64,000 bases of DNA, taken from assembly GCF_018327705.1 (NCBI RefSeq), contig NZ_BNEM01000001.1, forward strand, positions 1,426,001 to 1,490,000, in the 5' to 3' direction. The stretch comes from Catellatospora sp. TT07R-123. Lineage in GTDB: Bacteria; Actinomycetota; Actinomycetes; Mycobacteriales; Micromonosporaceae. This document shows, piece after piece, positions 46,926 to 55,706 of this stretch. Position 1 is the stretch's first letter. Every line of letters starts with the position of its first letter. Position numbers and translations under genes: made by a program. The notes under the pieces are model-generated. The model saw only the letters and a program-made list of their open reading frames with translations, made no database searches and was not told the origin of the DNA.

Positions 46926-47095
46926 TGACCACCGGACCGCCCGCCGGATGCTTGACTGGCATCGGCGAAAATCGTTATTGTCCGATCGTCATAATCGATG
47001 ATGGTCGCTGGTCCGGCACGCGCGCCGGATCGCAGCTCGGCTCCGCTCGGTCGACTGGTCGGCGTCCTTCGAACTGCTTCTCGGAGGTGTCCCCC

Positions 47096-50000
47096 ATGTC
47101 AGGCAAAGCCGGCATGTTCCCGATCCCGCGCCGAAGGCATCTGGCCGCCGTGGCAGCGGCCGCCCTCGCCGCGTCCCTGCTGTCGGCCTCCCCCGGCCCC
47201 GCGTACGCCGCGGGCCTGCCGATCGTGGCCGACTACGAGGGCGACCTGCCCATCACCACGTCCAGCCCCGGCATCTTCCCGTTCGGCAACGACGCGGCCA
47301 GCACCCCGCAGCTGTCCCAGGCCGCCGCGGGCGACCGGCCCGGCGCCGGGATGGACAACCACGCGCTCAAGGTCGTCTACACCACCACCGCGTACGGCGG
47401 CCACTCGCACAACCTGCCCGCCTCGCAGGACTGGACCGCCTACGGCGGGTTCAGCTTCTGGGCCAAGGGCAGCGGCTCCGGCCGCCAGATCCAGGTCGAG
47501 GTCAAGGACGGCGGCCCCGACGGCGAGCACTCCGAGCTGTGGGAGTCGCACTTCGCCGACACCGCCGACTGGCAGCAGGTGAAGATCCCGTTCGGCAGCT
47601 TCACCAAGCGCACCGACTACCAGCCCGGCGGCGCCCCCACCGACGGCACGCTGACCCTGACGAACATGTGGGGCTACGCGGTCAACCTGGGCAGCAACGT
47701 CACCGGCGAACTGCTCATCGACGACATCTCGCTGTACGGCAGCGCCCAGCCCCGGGTCGGGCTGGCGCAGGACGCGTACACCACCGACGCGGGCGGCTCG
47801 GTCGACGTGTCCGTGACCGCCACCCAGCCCGGCGACGGGCCGCTGAGCAACGCGATCACCGTCCACTACGCCACCGGCGGCGGCACCGCCGTGGACGGCA
47901 CCGACTTCCACGCCGCCACCGGCACGCTGACCTTCCCAGCCGGGACCGCCTCCGGCACGGTGCAGCACATCAGCGTGGCGACCGTCGGCGGCACGCCCGC
48001 CTCGGTCGGCAAGACCATCCCGGTGAAGCTGACCGCCGAGGGCGCCACGCTCGGCGCCGACACCGCCACCGTGGTCGTCAACGCGCACGGACTGCCGTAC
48101 CTGGACGCGAGCCTGCCGGTCGCGCAGCGCGTGGCCGACCTGCTGTCGCGGATGAGCCTGGCCGAGAAGGTCGGGCAGATGACCCAGGCCGAGCGGGGCG
48201 CGGTGGGCAACGGCACCCCGATCATCACGTACCGGCTGGGGTCGCTGCTGTCGGGCGGCGGCTCGGTGCCGAACCCGAACACGCCCGCCGCCTGGGCCGA
48301 CATGATCGACAACTTCCAGCTGCACGCCCGCGCCACCCCGCTCCAGATCCCCCTGCTCTACGGCATCGACGCGGTGCACGGCGACAACAACCTCGACGGC
48401 GCCACCGTCTTCCCGCACAACATCGGCATGGGCGCCACCCGCGACCCCGACCTGGTCAAGCGCGACGGCGAGATCACCGCGCGGGAGACCCGGGCCACCG
48501 GCATCCCGTGGACGTTCTCGCCCTGCCTGTGCGTGACCCGCGACGAGCGCTGGGGCCGGTCGTACGAGTCGTTCGGCGAGGACCCGGCGCTGGTGCAGCT
48601 GCTGGAGACCATCATCGACGGCCTCCAGCACGACGGGAACCTCGCCGACCGCGGCGCCGTGCTGGCCACCGCCAAGCACTACCTGGGCGACGGCGGCACC
48701 CGCTACGGCTCCTCCACCAACGGGTCGTACACCACCGACCAGGGCGTCACCTACGGCACCCGCGACCAGATCGAGGCGATCCACCTCGCCCCGTTCAAGA
48801 CCGCGGTGCGCAAGGGCGTCGCCACGGTCATGCCGTCCTACTCCAGCCTGCAGATCCTCGGTGAGGACAGCGCGCCGGTGAAGATGCACGGCCGCGCCGA
48901 CCAGCTCACCGGGGTGCTCAAGCAGCAGCTCGGCTTCAAGGGCTTCGTGATCAGCGACTGGTCCGGCATCGACCAGCTCGGCCCGGACTACAAGAACGAC
49001 GTCAAGGTCAGCGTCAACGCCGGCATCGACATGGTGATGGTGCCGTTCAACGTGCAGGGCTTCACCACCGCGCTGACCGAGCTCGCCACCAGCGGCGACG
49101 TCACCGCGGCCCGCATCGACGACGCGGTGACCCGGATCCTGGCCCAGAAGTTCGCGCTCGGCCTGTTCGAGCACCCGTACGCCGACCGCACCGACCTGGC
49201 CGCGATCGGCAGCGCCGCCAACCGGCAGGTGGCCCGCCAGGCCGCGGCCAAGTCGCAGGTGCTGCTCAAGAACGACCACGTGCTGCCCCTGGCCAAGAAC
49301 GCCAAGGTCTACGTGGCCGGGTCCAACGCCGACGACCTGGGCAACCAGACCGGCGGCTGGACGCTGAGCTGGCAGGGCGGCTCCGGCGACCAGCGCACCG
49401 GCACCAGCATCCTCGACGGCATGCGGCAGGTCGCCCCGGGCGCGACCATCACGTACAGCAAGGACGCCTCGGCCTCCATGGCCGGGTCCAGCGTCGGCGT
49501 GGTCGTGGTCGGCGAGACCCCGTACGCCGAAGGCATCGGCGACGTCGGCAACGGGCACACCCTCCAGCTGTCCACGGCCGACCGGGCCGCGGTCGACAAG
49601 GTGTGCGGCGCGCTGCGCTGCGTCGTGCTGACCGTCTCCGGGCGGCCGCTCGACCTCACCGGCGTGGTGCCGCGCGCGAGCGGCGTGGTCGCGTCGTGGC
49701 TGCCCGGCAGCGAGGGCGCGGGCGTGGCCGACGTCCTCTTCGGCGACAAGCCGTTCACCGGGCGACTGCCGGTCAGCTGGTTCCTCAGCGAGAGCCAGCT
49801 CCCGCTGAACCTCGGCGACCGGTACTACGACCCGCTGTTCGCGTACGGCTGGGGTCTGCGTACCGACAGCGGCCGGGCGCGGCTCCAGTCGCTGCGTGCC
49901 GCGCTGGCCGCTCTCGGCGACGACCGCGACGCCGCGGCGGCGGTCCGCTCGCTGGACCGGGCACTGGTGCCCGGCAACTGGCGGGCCGACGGCAGCGCCC

Positions 50001-50257
50001 GCAACGGCGGGCAGGTGCTGAGCGCGTTGCAGGACGCGGCCCGCTCGCTCCAGCGGTCGGCGCGCGACGGGTTCGGCTACGACGAACCGCTGGTCTCGGT
50101 CGCCCGTGACATCGTGCAGGCCGCGGTGGTCGACGCGGGTCCGGCCGGGATGCCGCTGACCGCCTCGCTGACCGCCGACGCGGAACACCAGCTCCTGCTG
50201 GGCAACCCGTCGACGGCGGTGGGCCTGCTGACCCAGGCATACCACCGGGTCGACTGA
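47096..50257 (+). CDS. Secreted multidomain GH3 beta-glucosidase
   Basis: 1053 residues. Signal peptide ends near AYAAGLP. A beta-sandwich carbohydrate-binding domain (CBM11-like, about 40-220, YGGFSFWAKGSGSGRQIQV, LLIDDISLYG) is followed by a Calx-beta repeat (about 222-330, VDGTDFHAATGTLTFPAGT), then GH3 N- and C-terminal domains: KHYLGDGGT (about 526), nucleophile Asp in VISDWSGID (about 622), KSQVLLKNDHVLPL. A C-terminal helical extension of about 130 residues follows. It should release glucose from beta-glucans. GGAGG lies 8 bases before ATG 47096. Divergent from the GH16 gene, so the two probably form one induced glucan-degrading pair. Confidence 0.92.
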   Translation: MSGKAGMFPIPRRRHLAAVAAAALAASLLSASPGPAYAAGLPIVADYEGDLPITTSSPGIFPFGNDAASTPQLSQAAAGDRPGAGMDNHALKVVYTTTAYGGHSHNLPASQDWTAYGGFSFWAKGSGSGRQIQVEVKDGGPDGEHSELWESHFADTADWQQVKIPFGSFTKRTDYQPGGAPTDGTLTLTNMWGYAVNLGSNVTGELLIDDISLYGSAQPRVGLAQDAYTTDAGGSVDVSVTATQPGDGPLSNAITVHYATGGGTAVDGTDFHAATGTLTFPAGTASGTVQHISVATVGGTPASVGKTIPVKLTAEGATLGADTATVVVNAHGLPYLDASLPVAQRVADLLSRMSLAEKVGQMTQAERGAVGNGTPIITYRLGSLLSGGGSVPNPNTPAAWADMIDNFQLHARATPLQIPLLYGIDAVHGDNNLDGATVFPHNIGMGATRDPDLVKRDGEITARETRATGIPWTFSPCLCVTRDERWGRSYESFGEDPALVQLLETIIDGLQHDGNLADRGAVLATAKHYLGDGGTRYGSSTNGSYTTDQGVTYGTRDQIEAIHLAPFKTAVRKGVATVMPSYSSLQILGEDSAPVKMHGRADQLTGVLKQQLGFKGFVISDWSGIDQLGPDYKNDVKVSVNAGIDMVMVPFNVQGFTTALTELATSGDVTAARIDDAVTRILAQKFALGLFEHPYADRTDLAAIGSAANRQVARQAAAKSQVLLKNDHVLPLAKNAKVYVAGSNADDLGNQTGGWTLSWQGGSGDQRTGTSILDGMRQVAPGATITYSKDASASMAGSSVGVVVVGETPYAEGIGDVGNGHTLQLSTADRAAVDKVCGALRCVVLTVSGRPLDLTGVVPRASGVVASWLPGSEGAGVADVLFGDKPFTGRLPVSWFLSESQLPLNLGDRYYDPLFAYGWGLRTDSGRARLQSLRAALAALGDDRDAAAAVRSLDRALVPGNWRADGSARNGGQVLSALQDAARSLQRSARDGFGYDEPLVSVARDIVQAAVVDAGPAGMPLTASLTADAEHQLLLGNPSTAVGLLTQAYHRVD

Positions 50258-50274
50258 CCCAAAACCGCCCCCAC

Positions 50275-50308
50275 CGAACGCGCCCCGGCCCCGCCCGGGG
50301 CGCGTTCG
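50275..50308. terminator. Terminator after GH3 gene
   Basis: 14-bp perfect GC stem (50275-50288 with 50295-50308), 6-base loop, 17 bases after the stop. Confidence 0.8.
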
Positions 50309-50351
50309 CCCGTTCCACCGCCGAGACGCCGCTGCCGCAGGCAGGCGGCGG

Positions 50352-50422
50352 GCGAAGATCGCTGTTTCCGGTCGGCATGTAGCCCTGGAGTGCACGGATT
50401 GACCGCAGACGCCGATCTTCGC
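50352..50422. repeat. Decayed palindrome IR-8
   Basis: GCGAAGATCG (50352-50361) and CGATCTTCGC (50413-50422) match exactly. Inside them CGGTC/GACCG (50369-50373 and 50401-50405) pair too, at equal spacing. It looks like an older member of the palindrome set, between a GH3 terminator and a pseudogene. Confidence 0.5.
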
Positions 50423-50467
50423 GCAGAGATCAGCGCCTCCGGTCGATAGGCGCGGAGCTCCGGTCCG

Positions 50468-50867
50468 CTAGCGGAGCGGGTGGATGAACACGGCGTACTC
50501 GCGGTAGTACGCACCGGGCCGTCCGGGCTTGGAACCGACCCTCGGCCAGGACCACGGTGCGCTCGCCGCCGAGTTCATCGGTGAACCCCGGCTCGGGATC
50601 GGGGGTGAGACCGGCGAACCAGTCGCGGTCCTGTCGCAGGCTGTACCCGAAGACGAACCCGACCAGCTCGGCCTCCACTCGCGCCGTGACCAGCTCGTAG
50701 TTGCGCGCGCTCAGCGCGCTGGTCGCACGGTCGCGAAACGCGCTGCTCTTGACGGTCGTGTCTTCCTCAGACACCTCGCCGTACGCGTCGGCGTAGACCT
50801 CACACAACTGATCCATCACGCCAGCAGCAGCATCCGCGCCAAGGCGGGTGTACGTCACGTCGGTCAT
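50468..50867 (-). pseudogene. GNAT acetyltransferase remnant with internal deletion
   Basis: From ATG 50867 the frame gives the first half of a GNAT protein (MTDVTYTRLGADAAAG, VTARVEAELVGFVFGYSL, TVVLAE). Where the acetyl-CoA-binding segment should follow, the sequence jumps near 50540. In another frame it then continues as GSKPGRPGAYYREYAVFIHPLR, a typical GNAT C-terminus, ending at TAG 50468. About 60 residues including the Q/RxxGxG/A loop are missing, so no active enzyme is expected. Read as one frame, the end is unlike any GNAT. Confidence 0.75.
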
Positions 50868-51073
50868 GCCCACGAACCTATGCGCGTAGGGCGGCCGATC
50901 CCTCCCCGTACCGCTGGGAAATACGTTCGGCCGCGTCATACTCGACGTCGTGGCCTGATCATTCGGCGGGTATCCGTACCGACCGGGCCATCGGGTCGCG
51001 GGTTGCCGATCAGCTCAGGAACGTGACCGTCTCCGATAGCGGGGCACGGCGGCATTGGCGCGCTTCGCCGTCG

Positions 51074-52264
51074 TCAGTCGGGGAGCATCGGCATGGTCAG
51101 GCCGGGGTCTCGGCCAAGCAGGGTGCCGCGCTGGACGGCAGCCGTGCCGAAGCGTTCGCGGACCGCGTCGACGGCCGTGTCGAGGGCGTCGCGGTGCACC
51201 TGGGCGAGCGGCAGTTCCAGCTGGACGTGGCCGTCGCGGTCGAGGTTGCCGACCGATACGCCGATGAGGGTCAGTCCGCGCTCGGCGATCAGCGGCGTCG
51301 CGGTGGCCAGCAGGGCGCGCACCGCGCCGAGGACCGCCTCGGTCTGGTCGGTCGCCTTGGCCAGGGTGAACGAGCGGGTGGCGCGGGTGTAGTCGGCGAA
51401 GCGCAGCCGCAGCACGACCGTACGGCCGGGGCACTCCGCCCGGCGCATCCGGCGGGTGACCCGCTCGACCAGCCCGGCCAGGGTCGCGTCCAGGAACTCC
51501 GCGCCGTGCGGCCCGCGGCCCAGGGCCCGCTGGGCGCCCATCGAGCCCCGCCGGCGGCCCGTGACGACCGGGCGCGGGTCGTGGTTGTGGGCCAGGGCGT
51601 GCAGGTGGCGGCCGGACCCCTGCCCGAGCATGGACACCAGGGCCGCCTCGCCCAGCCGGGCGACCTGCCCGACCTTGCGGATGCCGCGCTGGTGCAGCTT
51701 CGCGGCGGTGACCTGCCCGACGCCCCACAGCACCTCGACCGGCAGCCGGTGCAGGAAGGCCAGTTCGTCGTCGGGCGCCACGACCAGCAGCCCGTCCGGT
51801 TTGGCGACCCGGCTGGCGACCTTGGCCAGGAACTTGGTCCGGGCGACGCCGACGGTGATCGGCAGGCCGACCCGTTCCAGCACCTCGCGGCGCAGCCTGG
51901 CGGCGATCTCGACCGGGCTGCCGCTGATGCGGTGCAGGCCGCCGACGTCGAGGAACGCCTCGTCGATGGAGAGCGGTTCGACGATCGGCGTGGTGTCGTC
52001 GAAGACCTCGAACACGTCCCGGCTGGCCTGGGTGTACGCCGCCATCCGCGGCTCGACCACGATCGCCCGCGGGCACAGGGCGAGCGCGGCGCGGCCGCCC
52101 ATCGCGGTGCGCACGCCGCAGGCCTTCGCCTCGTAGCTGGCGGCCAGCACCACGCCGCCGCCGACGATCACCGGCCGTCCGCGCAGCCGCGGATCGTCGC
52201 GCTGCTCCACGGACGCGTAGAACGAGTCGAGATCCGCGTGCAGGATCGACGCCACGCTCCGCAT
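51074..52264 (-). CDS. dinB: DNA polymerase IV (Y-family)
   Basis: 396 residues. Error-prone translesion polymerase. ILHADLDSFYASVEQRDDP holds the first metal-binding Asp, YEAKACGVRTAM the fingers, and PLSIDEAFLDV the catalytic Asp-Glu. VGVARTKFLAKVAS and WGVGQVTAAKL (helix-hairpin-helix) follow. The C-terminus (LPLA) is not a canonical clamp-binding motif. ATG 52264 is chosen because a LexA-like box covers 52276-52291 and would overlap the ATG at 52285. Expected to be induced by DNA damage. Confidence 0.92.
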   Translation of the reverse strand: MRSVASILHADLDSFYASVEQRDDPRLRGRPVIVGGGVVLAASYEAKACGVRTAMGGRAALALCPRAIVVEPRMAAYTQASRDVFEVFDDTTPIVEPLSIDEAFLDVGGLHRISGSPVEIAARLRREVLERVGLPITVGVARTKFLAKVASRVAKPDGLLVVAPDDELAFLHRLPVEVLWGVGQVTAAKLHQRGIRKVGQVARLGEAALVSMLGQGSGRHLHALAHNHDPRPVVTGRRRGSMGAQRALGRGPHGAEFLDATLAGLVERVTRRMRRAECPGRTVVLRLRFADYTRATRSFTLAKATDQTEAVLGAVRALLATATPLIAERGLTLIGVSVGNLDRDGHVQLELPLAQVHRDALDTAVDAVRERFGTAAVQRGTLLGRDPGLTMPMLPD

Positions 52265-52275
52265 ACGCTGCATAC

Positions 52276-52291
52276 TAGTACACATGTTCGA
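52276..52291 (-). promoter_or_regulatory. LexA (SOS) box candidate
   Basis: Read on the minus strand, TCGAACATGTGTACTA keeps the left half TCGAAC and most of the right half of the actinobacterial SOS box. It is 11 bases before the chosen dinB start. Confidence 0.55.
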
Positions 52292-52298
52292 AAGGCTG

Positions 52299-52706
52299 TC
52301 AACGGCTCGCAGCCCACGCCGTCCAGCGGTCCACGGCCACGGCGAGCACCGGGCCTGGCGGCGGTTCGTCGAGATACTGCGGATAGCGGGCGGTCAGCAG
52401 CCGCAGCGCGTGTGCGGCCTCCGGATCGGGCAGCGGCAGCACCCGGGCCGCCCCGTCGGCGCGCACCCACCACAGCCGCGACCAGTCCTCCTCGTAGTGG
52501 TCGGCCAGCACCGCGACCCGGGGCCGGGCGGCGACGTCGGCCAGCCGCCGCAGCGCGGTGGTGCGCTTGGGCTTGCGGTCCACGGCGCTGTAGATCGTGT
52601 CGCCGTCGAGCGCGAACACGATCGGGACCAGGCGCGGCGCGCCCGACTCGGCGACGGTGGCCAGCCGGGCCACGCGTACCGTCGCGAATCGCTGCGCGGG
52701 GGTCAC
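52299..52706 (-). CDS. PPOX-class F420-dependent oxidoreductase
   Basis: 135 residues. Split-barrel flavin/F420-binding protein resembling the Rv0121 group: ARLATVAESGAPRLVPIVFALDGD at the start, AVDRKPKRTTALRRLADV for cofactor phosphate, and WWVRADGAARVL later. These reduce small substrates with F420H2. The substrate here is unknown. GTG 52706 overlaps the stop of the luciferase-like gene (GTGA), so the two F420-type enzymes are made together. Confidence 0.85.
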   Translation of the reverse strand: MTPAQRFATVRVARLATVAESGAPRLVPIVFALDGDTIYSAVDRKPKRTTALRRLADVAARPRVAVLADHYEEDWSRLWWVRADGAARVLPLPDPEAAHALRLLTARYPQYLDEPPPGPVLAVAVDRWTAWAASR

Positions 52707-53533
52707 CCGACCGTGAACTCCCCGATCGCGCTCTCCCACTTGTCCAGCGCCCGCTCGACCGGGCCGCGCGGGCCCGACGGCAGCCAGGCCATCGCCCGGT
52801 GCACCCCGGCGCGGGCCAGTTTCTCCAGCACCGCCGGGTCGGGCGGCACCGACAGGAACTGCACCTGCACCGGCCGCTGCGCCCGCGCCCGCAGCTCGTC
52901 GACGCGCGCGAACACGCCCGGGTCCTCGCCGTAGTTGGGCAGCCAGCCGTCGCCGAAGGACAGCACCCGCTCCAGCACGGTCGGGCCGGTGCCGCCGACC
53001 AGGACCGGCGGGTGCGGCCACTGGGCCGGCTTCGGGTACGACCAGATCCGGTCGAACGACACGTGCTGTCCCTGGTAGCTGGCCTCGTGATCGGCCCAGA
53101 TCGCCTTCATCGCCTCGACCCGCTCGCGCAGCACCGCCATGCGCACCTTCGGGTCGGTGCCGTGGTTGCGCATCTCCTCGCGGTTCCACCCCGCGCCCAC
53201 GCCGAACTCGAAGCGCCCGCCGGACAGGTGGTCGACGCTGGCAACCGCCTTGGCGGTGTGGATCGGATCGCGCTGGATCACCAGGCAGATGCCGCTGCCC
53301 ACGCGCAGCCGCGAGGTGGCCTCGGCGGCGGCGGTCAGTGCCACGAACAGGTCGTAGCAGTGCCAGTACTTCGGCGGCATCTCGCCGAACGGGTACGGCG
53401 ACTCGCGGCTGGCCGGGATGTGGCTGTGCTCGGCGAAGAACAGGGCGTCCTGGCCGCGTTCCTCGACGAGCCGGGCCACCTCGCCCGGCCGCATCCCGTC
53501 GTGCGTGGGAAAGTAGCCGACCCCGAACTCCAT
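52703..53533 (-). CDS. LLM-class F420-dependent oxidoreductase (luciferase-like)
   Basis: 276 residues. TIM-barrel oxidoreductase of the luciferase-like monooxygenase superfamily: GVGYFPTHDGMRPGEVARL, FFAEHSHIPASRESPYPFG, GICLVIQRDPIHTAKAVASVD, and GRFEFGVGAGWNREEM, the last a hallmark of the actinobacterial F420 type. It probably transfers hydride between F420 and an unknown substrate. ATG 53533 is followed by a coupled PPOX-class gene. Confidence 0.88.
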   Translation of the reverse strand: MEFGVGYFPTHDGMRPGEVARLVEERGQDALFFAEHSHIPASRESPYPFGEMPPKYWHCYDLFVALTAAAEATSRLRVGSGICLVIQRDPIHTAKAVASVDHLSGGRFEFGVGAGWNREEMRNHGTDPKVRMAVLRERVEAMKAIWADHEASYQGQHVSFDRIWSYPKPAQWPHPPVLVGGTGPTVLERVLSFGDGWLPNYGEDPGVFARVDELRARAQRPVQVQFLSVPPDPAVLEKLARAGVHRAMAWLPSGPRGPVERALDKWESAIGEFTVG

Positions 53534-53590
53534 CGCCGCCTCCTCGGTGCCCAGCTTATGGGCGCTACACCCCGATACCGGCGCAAACGC

Positions 53591-54931
53591 CTAAGCCGGT
53601 GCGTCCGGCGGCCCGCACACCCGGTCGCGGCCGTCCCGCTTGGCCCGGTACAGCGCCTCGTCGGCGCGCTGGAGCAGCGCCGCGCTGGTCTGCCCGTGCA
53701 CCGGGCAGCTGACCACCCCGATGCTCACCGTGATCGACAGCTCCAGCTCCTCGTACCGGATCGGTGTACGCGCCACCGCCGCCCGCAGCCGCTCCGCGAC
53801 CTCGAACGCCCGCTCACTGCCGGTGTGCAGCAGCACCCCGAACTCCTCGCCGCCCAGCCGCGCCGCCACGTCGTCGGCGCGCAGCTGCTGCTGGATCGCC
53901 GCCGCCACCTGGCTCAGGGCCGCGTCCCCGGCCAGGTGCCCGTACCGGTCGTTGATGGACTTGAACTCGTCCAGGTCCAGCATCAGCACCGACAGCGCGC
54001 TGCCCAGCGCGCGGGCCTTGTCCAGCTCGGTCTCCAGCTGTGCGTGGAACGAGCGCCGGTTGCGCAGCCCGGTCAGCGGGTCGCTGGTGGCCAGGTCGGT
54101 CAGCATCGCCTTCTGCTCGCTGATCCGCTCGGCCATCGTGTTGAACGCCGCCGCCAGCCGTCCGAGCTCCCCACGCGAGCCCACCGCCACCCGTACGTCG
54201 TCGTGCCCCGCCGCCAGCAGGTCCGCGGCCCGGGTCAGCCGGCGCACGTCACGGACGATGCCGTACGCCAGCAGGTATCCCAGCACCAGCGCCGCCGTCA
54301 TGCCCAGCATGCTCGCCGCCGCCATCGCCCGGGTGATGTGGACCCCGGCACCGGTCAGCTCCCGATAGGTGGACGTGTACTCCAGCAGCACCGCCCCGAC
54401 GATCGCGTTCTTCGTGCCGCGGACCGGGACCGCGACCACCTCGATGCCGTGCGGGTAGTCGTCTCCCCGCTCGGTGAACGCCCGCGGCACGCCGTCGCGC
54501 ATCGTCGCGGCGACCTGCCCCAGCGGATCGTCGCGCAGCAGCTGTCCCTGGCGGCCGGGCACCGCGTCGGCGAGGATGCGCAGGTCGCGGTCGACCACCT
54601 CGACGTCGCGGCCCAGATCCTGGTGCAGGTCGCCGATGTACTGCTGCAACTCGTCGAGCCGCTGGTACATCCGGGGCTGGCCGGGGCCGAGCGGGCGGAC
54701 GATGTTGTGCGCGATGTGCCGCGCCACCCGCTCCCCCTCGGCCTGCGCGGCGCGCGCGCCGGCCGAGTGCTGCTCGCGTACGGCCACGAGCCCCACCAGC
54801 GGCAGCAGCAGCGACACGGCCAGGAACGCGAAGATGAGCCGCGGCCCGAGCCGGGCGAACCGGTCGAGCAGCGGCCCGCCGTCACGCCACCACGCCGCGA
54901 GTGCCGCCAGCCACCGCCGCACCGCGCTCAT
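53591..54931 (-). CDS. Membrane-bound GGDEF diguanylate cyclase with HAMP
   Basis: 446 residues. One membrane helix (about 32-50), an external sensor region of about 140 residues (EVVDRDLRILADAVPGRQG, a sensor-like fold with VVAVPVRGTKNAIVGAVLLEYTS), a second helix (about 200-220), a HAMP segment (DVRRLTRAADLLAAG), and a GGDEF domain: DPLTGLRNRRSF, DLDEFKSINDRYGHLAGD, and the active-site LGGEEFG. It should make c-di-GMP in response to an outside signal. There is no RxxD inhibitory site before GGEEF in the usual spacing (QLRADDVAARLGGEEF has RADD, which may serve). Confidence 0.9.
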   Translation of the reverse strand: MSAVRRWLAALAAWWRDGGPLLDRFARLGPRLIFAFLAVSLLLPLVGLVAVREQHSAGARAAQAEGERVARHIAHNIVRPLGPGQPRMYQRLDELQQYIGDLHQDLGRDVEVVDRDLRILADAVPGRQGQLLRDDPLGQVAATMRDGVPRAFTERGDDYPHGIEVVAVPVRGTKNAIVGAVLLEYTSTYRELTGAGVHITRAMAAASMLGMTAALVLGYLLAYGIVRDVRRLTRAADLLAAGHDDVRVAVGSRGELGRLAAAFNTMAERISEQKAMLTDLATSDPLTGLRNRRSFHAQLETELDKARALGSALSVLMLDLDEFKSINDRYGHLAGDAALSQVAAAIQQQLRADDVAARLGGEEFGVLLHTGSERAFEVAERLRAAVARTPIRYEELELSITVSIGVVSCPVHGQTSAALLQRADEALYRAKRDGRDRVCGPPDAPA

Positions 54932-55065
54932 GTACGGCCGCCGTCGGCGCGACCCGCGGCCGGTGCTGGCTGGTCAGCGCCCCACACCCGCCCATCGTAG
55001 CCACGCGGGCAGCGGCGAATCGGGGCCAACCGGATACCGATGCACGTACCGCACGATGATCGCGA

Positions 55066-55071
55066 TAGCCT
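55066..55071 (+). promoter_or_regulatory. -10 element for leaderless MBL-fold transcript
   Basis: TAGCCT ends six bases before GTG 55078, with no ribosome-binding site. Same motif and nearly the same spacing as before the HSP90 gene. Confidence 0.45.
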
Positions 55072-55077
55072 ACGCGG

Positions 55078-55641
55078 GTGACCGCGGAACTGTGGGTGCT
55101 CAACAACGGCTACGTCGGCGACCGGGTGGCCAGCTCGGTCGTGCTGCTGCGCGACGGCGGCACCCTGGCCGTGGTCGACCCGGGCATGGTCGCCGACCGG
55201 CAGCAGATCCTGGCGCCGATGCGGGCCCTGGGCATCGACCCCGGCGACGTCACCGACGTCGTGTTCAGCCACCACCACCCCGACCACACCATCAACGCGG
55301 CGCTGTTCCTCAACGCCCGCTACCACGACCACTGGGCCTACTACCTCGACGACCAGTGGGTCAGCCGCGACGCCGAGGGGTTCGCGCTCACCGACTCGAT
55401 CCGGCTGATCCGCACCCCGGGCCACACCGCCGAGGACATCACCACGCTGGTCGACACCGCCGACGGCCTGGTCGCGCTCACCCACGTGTGGTGGCACTCC
55501 GGCGGCCCGGTGCACGACCCGCGCGCCACCGACGCCGACGCGCTGACCGCGTCACGGGCGCGGGTGCTCGCGCTGCGGCCGTCGCTGATCGTGCCCGGCC
55601 ACGGGTCCCCGTTCGTGCCGGACGAGAACACGCCGCGCTGA
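55078..55641 (+). CDS. MBL-fold metallohydrolase, MBLAC1-like
   Basis: 187 residues. The metal-binding motif FSHHHPDHT is clear. DTPG-type RTPGHTAEDITTLV and a later TH (ALTHVWWHSGGP) and PGHGSPF provide the other metal ligands. The overall size and the NNGYVGDRVASSVVLLRDGG opening match the small MBLAC1-like branch of the metallo-beta-lactamase fold. The substrate is unknown. GTG 55078, apparently leaderless. Confidence 0.85.
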   Translation: MTAELWVLNNGYVGDRVASSVVLLRDGGTLAVVDPGMVADRQQILAPMRALGIDPGDVTDVVFSHHHPDHTINAALFLNARYHDHWAYYLDDQWVSRDAEGFALTDSIRLIRTPGHTAEDITTLVDTADGLVALTHVWWHSGGPVHDPRATDADALTASRARVLALRPSLIVPGHGSPFVPDENTPR

Positions 55642-55706
55642 CGTCACCCGTTGCGCGTACCGCGTTCAGCGTGCTTTCAGCCTGGCCTGCCTACCATCGC
55701 CCCATC

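Larger units (their letters stand above)
46587..47095. promoter_or_regulatory. Divergent promoter region of GH16 and GH3 genes
   Basis: A 509-base gap without a convincing gene. It holds two GAGCGCTC-core operators (46661 and 46914), one near each gene, and visibly more A and T than its surroundings around 46690-46800 and 46970-47000, where promoters are expected. Confidence 0.55.

Noticed and set aside
47099-50395. A 1098-codon open frame antisense to the GH3 gene
   Set aside because: Same GC effect. The GH3 catalytic motifs on the plus strand are unambiguous.
51023-55000. A plus-strand open frame of over 1300 codons across dinB, the F420 enzymes and the cyclase
   Set aside because: Low-complexity shadow of four well-supported minus-strand genes.
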